In this document: piece by piece, positions 17,989 to 28,469 of the stretch | How positions within the stretch are numbered: position 1 is the stretch's first letter | Layout of the letters: each line of letters opens with the position of its first letter | NCBI GenBank assembly: GCA_002842755.1 | Contig: PHDU01000004.1 | Location: forward strand, 56,839 to 120,838 | DNA: 64,000 bases | DNA from: Bacteroidetes bacterium HGW-Bacteroidetes-1 | Lineage (GTDB): Bacteria > Bacteroidota > Bacteroidia > Bacteroidales > F082 | Direction of reading: 5' to 3' | Notes under the pieces: generated by a model | The model's database searches: none | What the model saw: the letters and a program-made list of their open reading frames with translations, nothing else | What the model was told of the DNA's origin: nothing | Made by a program: the position numbers and the translations under genes

Positions 17989-20900
17989 TGCAGCACCTCC
18001 TTCTTAAAACTTAAGCGTCGTTTCTTTGGATCAACATTAATTTCAATATAGTCAAGAATCAGAGTCAAAAGCCAGGCAATCAGAATGTAAATTACCGCTG
18101 CCATAATCAATGGAAAAAACGCATCAAAAGTTCGACTTCGTATGATATCACTTGCTTTCGTAAGATCCTCAACAGCAATGTAACCTACAATGGATGTCAT
18201 TTTTACCAAAGAGATGAATTCACCTTTATAAACAGGAAGAACACGTTGAAGCGCCTGAGGCATAATGATATGGATGAAAGTTTGCACTTTAGTGAACCCG
18301 GATGCAATTCCTGCCTCATGTTGTCCTTTGTCGATACTTTCCACCGATGTTCGGAACATTTCCGACACGTAAGCAGCAAAATTGATCCCAAATGCAATAA
18401 CAGCAACGATAACAGGACTGATGTTTACAGAGGCAAAAACAACATAGTAAATAATCATAAGTAAGACCAGAACAGGCGTGCCTCTGATAAGAGCAATATA
18501 GTACGATGCAAAAATACGCATGGCTTTGTTTTTTGACATACGCATAAAGCAGATCAGCCCCCCAAGCAATGTGCCTGTTATTGCTGCAAGAATAGAAATG
18601 ATTATCGTGACAGATAATCCCCTCAGGATCATTAGATAGCGCTTTTCGCGAATGATGTTATTGACAAAACTATTTGATACACTTTCAAGAAATGTTCGTT
18701 GAACCTCTTCATGCACTTCATTCTTGAATTTTGCAAGCCTTTTCTTTGGAGCGATAACGGCAGTCCGGAAAATAGCATAAGAATCGGAAAAGTTAATTTG
18801 TTCTGCCCTTTCTTCACTGATGGCAATTCCATCGGTAATCATGTCTACTTTCCCTGATGAAAGAGCAGCAACCAAAGCAGGAAACTCAATGTTTACTATT
18901 TCGAGTTTATATTTTCTTCGTGCGGCAAAGGTCTGAACCATCTCAATATCAAAACCAACATGTTTTCCATTCATTACAGCAACATAAGGAAGATCTTCAA
19001 CAGAAACGCCTACTGTAAGTTCTTTGTCCGAATCAGAATTAATAAATTCCGGCATTTCTGCCTGTTCGGCATCATTAACAAACCAGCGCTCATGCATCTT
19101 TTCATACGTGCCGTCCTGTCTTATTTCTTTCAGATAGGTGTTAAATTCGTTCAAAAGGTCTTTGTTTTGCTTATTAAAACCAACACCGAGGGGCATGTCC
19201 AGAACCTTATCGGTGAGCATTCCAAGGTCTGGATTACGTTTCAGAACCAATCCGGCAGTAATGAGATCAAACATGGCCACATCAATTTTGCCGCTTTTAA
19301 GCGACATTATCATATCAGCAGTACTTTCAAACCTTGCTACCCTGGCTTGTGGAAACTTTTTTTCCATAAAAGCATCATGCACTGTACCTGTAAAAATGCC
19401 AACTTTTTTATCAGAAATGTCATCCAATGTATTTAATTTGAGTCCATTATTGTATTCGGTAATAGCTTTCTTACCTATGATGCTGACTCCTGAAGAATAA
19501 TAGGGATCAGAAAATTCTATTTCTTTTTTCCGCTCTTCAGTAATGGCAAGCGATGCAGTAATCAAATCAATTTTTCCACCGTTCAAAGAAGGAAGCAGAC
19601 TACCAAACGGCATATCGACCCATTCTACTTTCCGGCCTGACCATGCAGCAAAGCGACTCACAAGTTCAATGTCAAAACCTTTGTATTTTCCTTCACTTCT
19701 TGAAGCATATGGCAATCCATTATCGCTTGAAATTCCGGCTTTCAGAATACCCTTAGGATTTTGATTTTCGATCAAAGGCATTTCAGTATCGGAACCTTCA
19801 AGCCATCGTAGAACCATATCCTGATGAATTCCATTGGCCTTTATTTCGGCAAGAAACTGATTGAATTCCTGTCGAAATCCATCAGATTTTTTATTGAATC
19901 CTGCTCCTATGTCAACAAGATATAAGTCCTTTATCAACACTTGAAAATTCTGATTGGATGTGGTAGCTTCCTTTACACTACTTTGACCTATGAAAGCAAC
20001 TTCAATTTTATTGGTATTGAGGGCTATCAGCATATCGGGGATTGAGTTGAAAAGCAAGATTTTGGCTTCAGGATAGTTTTTTGTTGCATATAACTCATAA
20101 ATAGAACCCATTACAACACCAATGACAGAATTGTTTTTAACAACAGCAGAAACAGTCGGTTGATTATCAGATGCACTATTGTTTTTGTTTTTTCTACCGA
20201 TTATACTGACTCCAGATGCGTAATATGGATTGGAAAAATCAATTTCCATTTTACGCTCATCGGTAATCATGAGTGAAGCCGTAATGATATCAATTTTTCC
20301 AGAAATCAGCGAAGGCATCAGGCTTCCAAAAGGCATGTCAATCCATTCCACAGTCTTATTTGACCAGACTGAAAATCGTCTGCCCAGTTCAATATCGAAA
20401 CCTTTCCACCGGCCTTCACTTTTAGCTACAAATGGAAGTCCGATATCGCTTACAACTCCAATTTTCAGCAATCCTTCCGGATTAGGTGGTTCATTGATAT
20501 CGGGCATTTCAGATCCGATGTCTTCATGCCATCTTTTAACCATTTCATCATAGGTTCCATCGGCTTTTAATTCAGCTAAAAAACGATTAAAACTTTCTCG
20601 CAATTCATCAGATTTCTGATGAAATCCTGCGGCTATATCAACCGTAAAAAGGATCTTTTCAACCACTATAAGCTCATTATTTGCGGTTAGCACTTCCCGA
20701 ACTGAAGCGTGATCAATAAATGCGACCTCCACTTTTGATGAACTAAGCGCCATGAGCATATCTGGAACTGAATTGTATGCCAGAATTTTAGAATCAGGAT
20801 ACACTTTAGTGGCATAACTTTCATGAATTGAACCCATCAGTACGCCAATCTGAGCATAGTTTTTATTCTTTTCTTTTTTCTCTGCGACAGGCTTTGTGTT

Positions 20901-21686
20901 GCTCTCTGATTGAGATTTTACAAGCGCTGCCAGCCCGCTTTCGTAGTAACAATTTGAAAAAAGAACACTTTTTGCCCTTTCTTCAGTAATGGATAACCCG
21001 GCCCCTATCATATCCACTTTGCCTGATATCAATGCAGGCAGCATTGCACCAAATTCCATATTGACCACTTCCAGTTTTTTGTTCAGGTGTTTGGCAATAT
21101 GGTTTGCAAATTCAATATCAAAGCCTACAATACCACTATTACCATCAACAAACGACATCGGCTCGGTAACGGACGCTGTGCCAAAAAGTAATACTCCTTC
21201 TGTCCCAAGATTCTCAATGACAGGCATTGACTGAGGTAGACCTATTTCGGGAAGCCAACGCTTCATCATATCCTGATAAATACCTGATTGTTTTATGTTT
21301 TTTAGTGTTTCGTCAATGGCATTTTTGAGTTCCGTGTTGTTGATTTCAACAGCAAAACCATATTGGTCAGGAACCAATATTTCATCTAAAACCATCATCC
21401 CTGCATTTTTTGCGACTATGTTTTTCAATACAGGTAAATCATATACTGCTGCATCAGCTTTGTCATTTACAACTGCCAAAGCACAGTCATAAATACTGTT
21501 GAAATAGGCAAATTTCGCATCAGGAAAACGCTTAAGCACGAATTGATCAGCTACCGTGCCGGTAGGAACTGCAAAAGTTTTGCCTCCTGTAAGCATGGAT
21601 AAGTCACTGATGTTTTTTCCTTCTGGTTCGCAGCTAGCAAGTAATATGAAAAGAAAAGGCAAAATAAGATTGAGTTTGTTTTTCAT
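17985..21686 (-). CDS. Multi-binding-domain lipoprotein fused to amino acid ABC permease
   Basis: 1233 residues from ATG 21686; another ATG lies 12 bp upstream. A lipoprotein signal (FLFILLASC) is followed by eight alternating lobes of the SBP_bac_3 type. The approximate order is lobe 2 (32-146), lobe 1/2 (160-390), lobe 1/2 (402-631), lobe 1/2 (644-871), then a last lobe 1 (886-984). Lobe 1 is marked by [18 protein letters not shown] and ITDERK; lobe 2 by [15 protein letters not shown] and [20 protein letters not shown]. The C-terminal 200 residues are a HisM/GlnP-type permease with coupling segment [22 protein letters not shown]. Fused binding domains are known from GlnPQ-type importers, usually one or two. 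The array here starts and ends with a half domain. First gene of the operon; its ATPase follows. Confidence 0.88.
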   Translation of the reverse strand: MKNKLNLILPFLFILLASCEPEGKNISDLSMLTGGKTFAVPTGTVADQFVLKRFPDAKFAYFNSIYDCALAVVNDKADAAVYDLPVLKNIVAKNAGMMVLDEILVPDQYGFAVEINNTELKNAIDETLKNIKQSGIYQDMMKRWLPEIGLPQSMPVIENLGTEGVLLFGTASVTEPMSFVDGNSGIVGFDIEFANHIAKHLNKKLEVVNMEFGAMLPALISGKVDMIGAGLSITEERAKSVLFSNCYYESGLAALVKSQSESNTKPVAEKKEKNKNYAQIGVLMGSIHESYATKVYPDSKILAYNSVPDMLMALSSSKVEVAFIDHASVREVLTANNELIVVEKILFTVDIAAGFHQKSDELRESFNRFLAELKADGTYDEMVKRWHEDIGSEMPDINEPPNPEGLLKIGVVSDIGLPFVAKSEGRWKGFDIELGRRFSVWSNKTVEWIDMPFGSLMPSLISGKIDIITASLMITDERKMEIDFSNPYYASGVSIIGRKNKNNSASDNQPTVSAVVKNNSVIGVVMGSIYELYATKNYPEAKILLFNSIPDMLIALNTNKIEVAFIGQSSVKEATTSNQNFQVLIKDLYLVDIGAGFNKKSDGFRQEFNQFLAEIKANGIHQDMVLRWLEGSDTEMPLIENQNPKGILKAGISSDNGLPYASRSEGKYKGFDIELVSRFAAWSGRKVEWVDMPFGSLLPSLNGGKIDLITASLAITEERKKEIEFSDPYYSSGVSIIGKKAITEYNNGLKLNTLDDISDKKVGIFTGTVHDAFMEKKFPQARVARFESTADMIMSLKSGKIDVAMFDLITAGLVLKRNPDLGMLTDKVLDMPLGVGFNKQNKDLLNEFNTYLKEIRQDGTYEKMHERWFVNDAEQAEMPEFINSDSDKELTVGVSVEDLPYVAVMNGKHVGFDIEMVQTFAARRKYKLEIVNIEFPALVAALSSGKVDMITDGIAISEERAEQINFSDSYAIFRTAVIAPKKRLAKFKNEVHEEVQRTFLESVSNSFVNNIIREKRYLMILRGLSVTIIISILAAITGTLLGGLICFMRMSKNKAMRIFASYYIALIRGTPVLVLLMIIYYVVFASVNISPVIVAVIAFGINFAAYVSEMFRTSVESIDKGQHEAGIASGFTKVQTFIHIIMPQALQRVLPVYKGEFISLVKMTSIVGYIAVEDLTKASDIIRSRTFDAFFPLIMAAVIYILIAWLLTLILDYIEINVDPKKRRLSFKKEVLQ

Positions 21687-21960
21687 GTATAAAATCATCT
21701 AAGTTTTGTATCAAATATCTATTCAGGATTTTAATGCCCCCTAATGAATAAAAAGCGTTTTAAAATAAATTTCAATCAAAGTTATATGAATTCAGGTATA
21801 ATTCACTTTCACAAGGATTTTTTTTGGCTTTTTGTTTTCATGAAACCTCTAAAACCTTTATCAAAATGAATTGATAAATATAACGTTGCTGGAAAAAAAA
21901 TTCTTGGAGTTGACTGAAATCCCACGCAATAAAGACGCAAATACTGGCCTGCAAAGCAGA
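21687..21960. other. Intergenic region upstream of the importer operon
   Basis: This AT-rich stretch separates the importer operon (start 21686) from the flippase gene end (21961), both on the minus strand. It must hold the promoter of the six-gene operon. On the minus strand GATATTTG at about 21710-21717 differs in one base from the TAnnTTTG element; I could not find a convincing upstream TTTG at the right distance. I see no open frame or strong hairpin in it. Confidence 0.4.
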
Positions 21961-23424
21961 TTATCGTTTTAGATTATTAAGAGGCTTTTGCTCTTTCAAA
22001 AAAGCAAATAACGTGAATGCACCTAACATAATCGTATTTAAAACAAGGCGCAAAGTCAATGAAAATTCAACAGTTAATTTTGCAAGAGAAAAAACAGCAA
22101 CAGCGATGAAGGCATAAAGAAAAACACGTTTCAGATTATAAGGAATCGAATATACTTTTTGGCCCCAATACCAGGACGCAGTCATCATTAGAAAATAACA
22201 AACGAAATGTGTCCATGCTGCTCCATGATATCCAAAGATTGGAATCAGGAGAATATTCAATACAATGGTTAGAACTGCACCAGCTATGGATATTTTAGCG
22301 CCATCAGCTGTACGGTCGGTGAGTTTATACCAGATGGACAGGTTAAAATAAATCCCATAAAACAAATTGGCAATCAGAACTACAGGGACTATACCTAGCC
22401 CTTCACGATAACTTTTACCTATAAAATGCTGAAATAAATCGATATACAGAGTTACTATCAGGAAGATGAGCAATCCTGAAATGACAAAATAATTCATGAT
22501 TTTGGCAAACAGTTCAGGGGCATCTCTTTTTTCAGCCTCGGCAAAAAAGAAAGGTTCAGCCGCGTAGCGGAACATCTGAATGAAGAGGGTCATCATTACG
22601 CCAAGCTTGTAGTTGGCTCCATAAATACCGAGCTGTGCCATTGGATTTTCGGCTTCCGGCAAGAGATACTTCAATAAGATTTTATCAATCATCTCAATAA
22701 CCATTCCGGCTAAACCAACCACAAGAACAGGAAGTGCATAACGCATCATAGGCCTAAAAAGTGTTGAATCAATTTGCCATCGAAATGACTTCAATACAGA
22801 CCCCAACATCATCAGGCTTAGAATACTGGAGATAAGATTAGAAAAAAAGACCCAAACTACAAGTCCTGCTTCGGGTCCAAAAATCAAAGCGCCAATCTGA
22901 AGCGATATTTCCGGAAAAACGATAATAAACAATATATTCATGCCAATGTTGGCCACTACATTCACCAATCTGACAATAGCAAAAAGCCTTGCCTTGTTCC
23001 TCTTGCGTAACATTGCAAACGGGATTGCTGTAATTGCATCAAAAGCCACGATAAGTGCAGCGAAAAGGATATATTCCGGATGACCATTATAATGGATGCT
23101 GTTTGCCAAAGGTTGATAAAAAAGAAAAATAAGCAACAAGAAAAGGCTTGTTGTGAGAATAATAGAAGACATTGCATTGTTAAAAACCTTTGCAGGATCA
23201 TGCTTTTGTGCAAACCGGAAAAAAGCAGTCTCCATACCATAAGTAAGTAAAACCATGAAAAAAGCAATATAGGCATAGAGTTCGGTGATTTGTCCATAAA
23301 TTGCCTGATCGAAAACACGTGTATAAAAAGGTACAAGAAAGTAATTGAGTAACCTTGGAAGGATTGTTCCCATTCCATAAACGGCTGTTTGGCCGGCGAG
23401 ACTTCTTATAGGGTTCTTTGCCAT
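21961..23424 (-). CDS. Polysaccharide/lipid flippase-like membrane protein
   Basis: 487 residues from ATG 23424. It has about 12-14 hydrophobic segments throughout and the N-terminal pattern NPIRSLAGQTAVYGMGTILPRLLNYFLVPF (part), typical of the MATE/Wzx (oligosaccharide flippase) superfamily: a Gly-rich first helix followed by the FLVPFYTRVF segment. Such proteins move lipid-linked sugars across the inner membrane. No glycosyltransferase or polymerase gene is adjacent, so the substrate is open. A TACCTTTG element on the minus strand at 23435-23442 lies so close to the ATG that the transcript would have only a few untranslated bases. Confidence 0.85.
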   Translation of the reverse strand: MAKNPIRSLAGQTAVYGMGTILPRLLNYFLVPFYTRVFDQAIYGQITELYAYIAFFMVLLTYGMETAFFRFAQKHDPAKVFNNAMSSIILTTSLFLLLIFLFYQPLANSIHYNGHPEYILFAALIVAFDAITAIPFAMLRKRNKARLFAIVRLVNVVANIGMNILFIIVFPEISLQIGALIFGPEAGLVVWVFFSNLISSILSLMMLGSVLKSFRWQIDSTLFRPMMRYALPVLVVGLAGMVIEMIDKILLKYLLPEAENPMAQLGIYGANYKLGVMMTLFIQMFRYAAEPFFFAEAEKRDAPELFAKIMNYFVISGLLIFLIVTLYIDLFQHFIGKSYREGLGIVPVVLIANLFYGIYFNLSIWYKLTDRTADGAKISIAGAVLTIVLNILLIPIFGYHGAAWTHFVCYFLMMTASWYWGQKVYSIPYNLKRVFLYAFIAVAVFSLAKLTVEFSLTLRLVLNTIMLGAFTLFAFLKEQKPLNNLKR

Positions 23425-23434
23425 ATTTACCAAA

Positions 23435-23442
23435 CAAAGGTA
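23435..23442 (-). promoter_or_regulatory. Candidate -7 element of the flippase gene
   Basis: TACCTTTG read on the minus strand matches the Bacteroidota TAnnTTTG -7 element. Transcription would start about five bases before the ATG at 23424. I could not find a matching TTTG about 20 bp upstream, so the call is tentative. It argues for ATG 23424 over the in-frame TTG at 23433. Confidence 0.5.
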
Positions 23443-23631
23443 GTTTTTTGATTCAATTTTTTTAAATTGCTTAATCTTACTATTCGCTTTATTAGAACCC
23501 GTCTAAGGTTTTCGATAACTGCATTTACTCCTGCTTGAAATTTAGCCAATTGATGTGTCTGACTTTACACATTAGCTGGTTCTGTTTTTTAAGAATAAAT
23601 GTGGCATATTGTATTCATTATTCTAATTGAA

Positions 23632-26600
23632 TTAAATGCTTTTTGGCAAAACAATATGAAACGTGGTACCGCTCCCTTGCTCCGTTTCGAAGCTGATAGT
23701 ACCACCCGCAGCCGAAATCATATTATAAACCATCGACAAGCCAATACCCATACCACTTGATTTTGTAGTAAAATTTGGGGTGAACACTTTTTGCTTTTCG
23801 TTTTCTGTCATTCCTTTTCCATTATCGCTGATTGCAATGAAATAATTGTCTTTGTGTGACTCAACCCAAATTTTAATAACCCCATTTTCTTTGTTACCAA
23901 TCGCTTGTATGCTGTTTTTAATAATATTGGTGAAAATCCGGTTAATATTCCCCTGATCAGCAACAATTATCAATTCTTCATTTTCCGGCATTTCCAATTG
24001 AAAAAGAATGTTCTCTCTATTGTCGAAAAGTGTTACTATTTGCTGAATAAGCAGCTCCAATTGAATCGTAACAGGCTTATTTACTGGCATATTAGCAAAA
24101 TCTGAAAAGGCCGAAGCAATTGAAGAGAGCGTATCAATTTGATTAATTAGCGTTTGGGTTGTATTGTTCAGTTTTTGGTCAATATCAGCGTCTTTTTCAT
24201 TCCAGGCCTTTAGAAGGTATTGCACGCTAAGGCGCATTGGTGTGAGCGGATTTTTTATTTCATGGGCTACTTGTCGTGCCATTTCACGCCATGCGCTTTC
24301 ACGTTCGGAGCGTGCAAGTCGTCCGGCGCTTTCAGCCAGCTGATCAAGTAAGGTATTATATTGCGTCACCAATTGCCCAATCTCATCTTTTCCCCTCCAT
24401 GCTATCTTTTCATTCACTTTATCGATGCGTACCATTCGCATTTTTTGCTGTATCATTTGCAATGGTTGCGTTAACCGGCGCGATAAAATCAAAACCAATG
24501 TCACAGAAATTCCCATCAGAAGTAGGAAAATGTTGATATAGGCCAAAACAAGTGTCGATATCTCATTTCTTCTTTCTGATTCTTTCGCAAAATAGGGAAG
24601 ATTGATGTAGGCAAGGGCGTTTCCCTGTGCATCTTTGAAGGGTACATAAGAAGAAAGATATTGGCCATTTCCGATGTGTTCCTGATGCAAATAAAATAGT
24701 TTGTTTTCAATATTCATCGCCTTGAATGCCATCGGATTCATAAGTTTTGATATCAATCCCTGGTCAAATATTTCAGGCCTTGAAGAAGCAATCAAGCGGC
24801 CGTTTAAGTCAAAAATATTTATATCAGAGAAAAATACAAGAGAAAACTTTAATAATAACTGGTGTAAATAGTCATGAAGATTTTCTTTGGTCAAATCTTC
24901 ATTTTTCAATTTATGCTCAAGTTCAATCAAAATTGATTGGGTTTTTTCTGCAAGAAAATCATTGTTTTTTTCCTTGTAAACATTTGTTATATAATATATT
25001 GTACTTAAACCGATAATTACAAATGACACCAAAAGTGAACTTAGAATAAGCATTTGCAACTTCATTCTAAAAGTGAAAGCGAACTTTTTTAGATAATATT
25101 TATGGTTTATTGATAGTAAAACAACAAAACCAAAAAAGCTGATTAAGAAGAAGAAATAAGAAAAAGGTGCAATAGCATCAGCAATACTTTTTGTTTTCTT
25201 ACTCACAATGATCACTGTATCATTTCCTGAACTTTGACTAAAATGATTAAATCCGTTAAGTTTTAAAAATTCACCGATCGAATCAAAACTGTCTTTAAAT
25301 CGCTGAGGATAAAGGTAAGAGCCAAATTTATAAACCAGTATTCCGTTTTTATAGGTTGCAAAAGAGTAGTTGGCAATCTCCCTTATTAAACCCCTGCTTT
25401 CATCAATCAGCAATTCCGGATAACCGAGTCCTTCGGGAATATACTTGAAATAAAACTCCAGATAAAGATTAACAGTATCTATTTTCCACGCATCGAGCTC
25501 ATCCTGAATAAATGGAATAACCGACAAATAATAAATACCTTGTACGTTATCATCGATTAAATATAGTCCTTCTGCATTTGCCTTCCTCCCCTTACTTATT
25601 ATAAGGTCATCAAAATAATCTGCACAATTAACAGTAATATTCTCAGGTTGAATCAAAAGCTGACGCTCTGGGCTACAAAAAGTTCGTTCAACAGAATACC
25701 TGTCAAAAGACCCAATAATATACAGTTCGCTTATCCTTTCATAAATTATGTTTTCATCTTCAAAAGTTAAATCCCCATTTGAAGCTAACAACCTTTTTAT
25801 GATTGTATCAGAAGCAATTCTATTTCTTACATCGGGAAAAAGGAATTCGAACATCGGATCGTTATCGGCGCTAAGTTGCTGTGCAGTAAGTAGTTGTTGT
25901 TGATTTGATTTTAAAATATTAATATTATAAATCAAAAATGTAAACAATGCTGAACTGATGATAAAATAGAGGAAAAAAACAGATGGGCTTTCTACATTCT
26001 GCTTTTCCTTTTTATGAAATCTCATGCCAATTAAAAAGAAAAGAAAAAGATATACACATAAAAATATTCCAGTTCTTTGAGCGTATATCAACCAAGTAGC
26101 ATTTATAATCAGAATGGCAAAAAAAGCTAAATACCGATAATGGTCATTTTCAGCTTCATCATAAAACAACGTAAAAATGCGGAAAGCTATTAACAATGAG
26201 GAAATTGCCAATAACCCTACTGCTGCAAACACGAAATAACTCCAAATATTTTGAGTATATATTTCAGTAAATGAGATCGGCACAGAGGCGTTAAGAAAAA
26301 TATTCTCAGCAAAGAATACCATTAATATCAAAACAAATTGAAAAGAAAACGAAAAAACGATCAATCTAAAAAATCGATACCATCTGCTAAACGTCTTTTT
26401 TTTGAAAGGGAAAAATACAAAAAAGGATATTGCAACAAAAAGTGAAGCGTGAAGGTGCAGAATAAGAAATCCCATTGAAGGAAATAAAAAACCGGAACTA
26501 TACAACACGGGATGAAACAGTTGTGTGTCAAAAGGAAAAAGATAATGATCAAAAGATCTTAAAAGAAATTGAATAATCAGAAGATCAGCAAAATAGAAAA

Positions 26601-27357
26601 ATAACTTATGAAGAGGACGCTGGACGAAATAAGTTATTCGTCCATAAATCTTATAAATGACTAAATAAATAAAGGAAAGAATTACCAAAATAAAAATGAA
26701 ACCCACAACGGTTTCAGTATTTGTATGTGCCACAAATCCTTCTGTTTTCTCAGTAAGATAAAACAATAATTTTCCATGCTGATCCATAACAGGAAAGGCA
26801 CCCTCTCTTGCTTCACAAATCATGAAATTCCTTGCAGCAGATCCAAAAATTTCAGTAAACCCATTGAGAAAGTATGCGTTCTCAATTGGATAAGAAGCAT
26901 ATATAAGCTTCACTAATAATATCCTTATTGAATCATACTGTGTGCATTGAATCAGGTAATAACCATTTTCAACCTGCAAAATATCATTTTGATTACAAAT
27001 TTGATCGAAATCAGCTTCATCAACCAAAATACCGTTATTGTTCCAAAATTCAAGAATGTCATCTCTAAAAATATATATCCCAATTGATTCATTTATCAAA
27101 TCGTTATTGTAAAACAACCCAGATAAGCCATTTTCTTCTGATAAACTATCTGAACCGATTGTGGTAACGATGTAATCAGATAGTGACGAGAGTTCCTCTT
27201 GTTGTTGATGAATAACATTTGAAATATACGTTCCAATAGTAACTTTCCGATTTGACCTACCATTTATAAACCAAAAAGTAAAATATATAAATAATACACA
27301 AAGAAAAAAATAAATGATTCCCCTCAGGCTTAAAAAATGAGACTTAAACTTCTTCAT
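23632..27357 (-). CDS. Large multi-pass sensor histidine kinase, NtrY-like core
   Basis: 1241 residues from ATG 27357. A first membrane segment (about 12-32) is followed by an extracytoplasmic region to about 205, a block of roughly eight membrane segments (about 215-480), a second extracytoplasmic region to about 725, two more membrane segments near 735 and 780, a third sensor-like region, and a last membrane segment near 950. After it come a HAMP domain (RRLTQPLQMIQQKMRMV), the H box VAHEIKNPLTPMRLS with the phospho-accepting His near 1032, N box NIIKNSIQA, G1 DNGKGM and G2 GMGIGLSMV. The kinase core resembles NtrY. All catalytic motifs are intact. No response regulator is adjacent, so its partner lies elsewhere. 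Confidence 0.9.
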   Translation of the reverse strand: MKKFKSHFLSLRGIIYFFLCVLFIYFTFWFINGRSNRKVTIGTYISNVIHQQQEELSSLSDYIVTTIGSDSLSEENGLSGLFYNNDLINESIGIYIFRDDILEFWNNNGILVDEADFDQICNQNDILQVENGYYLIQCTQYDSIRILLVKLIYASYPIENAYFLNGFTEIFGSAARNFMICEAREGAFPVMDQHGKLLFYLTEKTEGFVAHTNTETVVGFIFILVILSFIYLVIYKIYGRITYFVQRPLHKLFFYFADLLIIQFLLRSFDHYLFPFDTQLFHPVLYSSGFLFPSMGFLILHLHASLFVAISFFVFFPFKKKTFSRWYRFFRLIVFSFSFQFVLILMVFFAENIFLNASVPISFTEIYTQNIWSYFVFAAVGLLAISSLLIAFRIFTLFYDEAENDHYRYLAFFAILIINATWLIYAQRTGIFLCVYLFLFFLIGMRFHKKEKQNVESPSVFFLYFIISSALFTFLIYNINILKSNQQQLLTAQQLSADNDPMFEFLFPDVRNRIASDTIIKRLLASNGDLTFEDENIIYERISELYIIGSFDRYSVERTFCSPERQLLIQPENITVNCADYFDDLIISKGRKANAEGLYLIDDNVQGIYYLSVIPFIQDELDAWKIDTVNLYLEFYFKYIPEGLGYPELLIDESRGLIREIANYSFATYKNGILVYKFGSYLYPQRFKDSFDSIGEFLKLNGFNHFSQSSGNDTVIIVSKKTKSIADAIAPFSYFFFLISFFGFVVLLSINHKYYLKKFAFTFRMKLQMLILSSLLVSFVIIGLSTIYYITNVYKEKNNDFLAEKTQSILIELEHKLKNEDLTKENLHDYLHQLLLKFSLVFFSDINIFDLNGRLIASSRPEIFDQGLISKLMNPMAFKAMNIENKLFYLHQEHIGNGQYLSSYVPFKDAQGNALAYINLPYFAKESERRNEISTLVLAYINIFLLLMGISVTLVLILSRRLTQPLQMIQQKMRMVRIDKVNEKIAWRGKDEIGQLVTQYNTLLDQLAESAGRLARSERESAWREMARQVAHEIKNPLTPMRLSVQYLLKAWNEKDADIDQKLNNTTQTLINQIDTLSSIASAFSDFANMPVNKPVTIQLELLIQQIVTLFDNRENILFQLEMPENEELIIVADQGNINRIFTNIIKNSIQAIGNKENGVIKIWVESHKDNYFIAISDNGKGMTENEKQKVFTPNFTTKSSGMGIGLSMVYNMISAAGGTISFETEQGSGTTFHIVLPKSI

Positions 27358-27559
27358 CAACCTAGAAACTTGATTTACTGTTATTTAAATGAAATAAAAC
27401 CAATCCTATTAAAGCTTCTCTAGTGACATTTCTTACCCATCATAATGCAAAGTGATGTTTAGACAAGAAAGTTCCTAATAAAGGCTAAAAATAGTAAATT
27501 TCAGTGTTACTTCGTTGCAGTTAAACCGAAATGATCTCAAAACAAGGAGCTGTAATACC

Positions 27560-28441
27560 TTATTTTAGTTTAAACACATACAACAGACTTGAATATTCAC
27601 CAGAAACTTTAGCTTTTCTGTTTGATTTAAAGCCACTTAGCATAGCCCTGAAAAACGAAAACGAATGATTAGCATACTTTTCACTCAAAAGAGACACATA
27701 AAAAGAATCCCAGCGCATTGGAATTATCTCTTCACTAATAAGCCCAAACCTTTTACTCAGTCTTTGAATTGTATTCCGCTCAAAATGATACAGGTGCCTG
27801 GGTACATCCCACCCTGCCCAATAACGCTTATAATACAAGCAGTCATAGGATTGGTAATTAGGAAGAGCCAATATCAATCGACCATTCTTCTTTAATACAC
27901 GAGATACCTGCTGAAGCTGAAAATCCAAATCATCTACATGTTCAAGCACATGCCACATGGTTATTAACTCAAAATGATTGTCCGGGAATTCTATAATTCT
28001 ATCAGGATTATAAATTTCTTTTTTAACCATTTTTGATACAAAAACACGAGCCTCTTCATGAGGTTCAATCCCTTCAATTTCCCATCCCTTTTCTTTGCAA
28101 TAGTATAAAAAATCACCTGAGCCACAACCAATATCTAAAACCCTACCTGGGGCCAATTTACTTGAGGCAGATTTATACTTACTATGAATGTTAATTTTCT
28201 TAACCAGATTATAAATTATAGCAAGAAAAGAAAATGCGCTTTTTGGATGACTCAAATAAAGATCAGATTGATAATACTTTCCAATTGTCTCCTTCGGAGG
28301 ATATGGATTTGTGAACAGAAATCCACAAATTTCGCATTGATCAATAGTGAAAACTTCCTTTGTTAAAAAGTAATCAGGTATCTGATCAAAGTTTTTAAAT
28401 GCTTTACTTCCACAAACGGGACATTCATTTCTAACTTTCAT
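27560..28441 (-). CDS. Class I SAM-dependent methyltransferase with N-terminal zinc ribbon
   Basis: 293 residues from ATG 28441. A TTG 24 bp upstream would extend the frame, but the added codons are only the parS site read as protein, so I reject it. The N-terminus has two cysteine pairs (CPVCGS and CEICGF) forming a likely zinc ribbon. The methyltransferase core follows with motif I VLDIGCGSGDFLYY, acidic motif II IEGIEPHEE, and MWHVLEHVDD, typical of Methyltransf_11/23 proteins. The C-terminal part has RHLYHFERNTIQRL, a pattern common in such proteins. The substrate is unknown; related proteins act on sugar or lipid intermediates. It follows mnmG with a parS site between. Confidence 0.85.
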   Translation of the reverse strand: MKVRNECPVCGSKAFKNFDQIPDYFLTKEVFTIDQCEICGFLFTNPYPPKETIGKYYQSDLYLSHPKSAFSFLAIIYNLVKKINIHSKYKSASSKLAPGRVLDIGCGSGDFLYYCKEKGWEIEGIEPHEEARVFVSKMVKKEIYNPDRIIEFPDNHFELITMWHVLEHVDDLDFQLQQVSRVLKKNGRLILALPNYQSYDCLYYKRYWAGWDVPRHLYHFERNTIQRLSKRFGLISEEIIPMRWDSFYVSLLSEKYANHSFSFFRAMLSGFKSNRKAKVSGEYSSLLYVFKLK

Positions 28442-28448
28442 TGGATCA

Positions 28449-28464
28449 TGTTTCACGTGAAACA
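28449..28464. other. parS site (ParB-binding), copy 1
   Basis: TGTTTCACGTGAAACA is a perfect 16-bp palindrome identical to the consensus ParB/Spo0J binding site of bacterial chromosomes. It sits in the 28-bp gap between mnmG and the methyltransferase gene. ParB loading at parS organises origin-proximal DNA for segregation and SMC loading. A second identical site lies about 1.9 kb away on the other side of mnmG. Confidence 0.93.
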
Positions 28465-28469
28465 ATTGA

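Noticed and set aside
4972..21686. Interpretation as a classical sigma-factor stress operon (rsbVW-sigB type)
   Set aside because: No sigma factor and no PP2C phosphatase gene is present, while two complete importers are; a distant sigma client remains possible.
28442..28465. Possible N-terminal extension (MFHVKHDP) of the methyltransferase from a TTG codon
   Set aside because: These codons are the parS palindrome read as protein; ATG 28441 gives a normal zinc-ribbon start.
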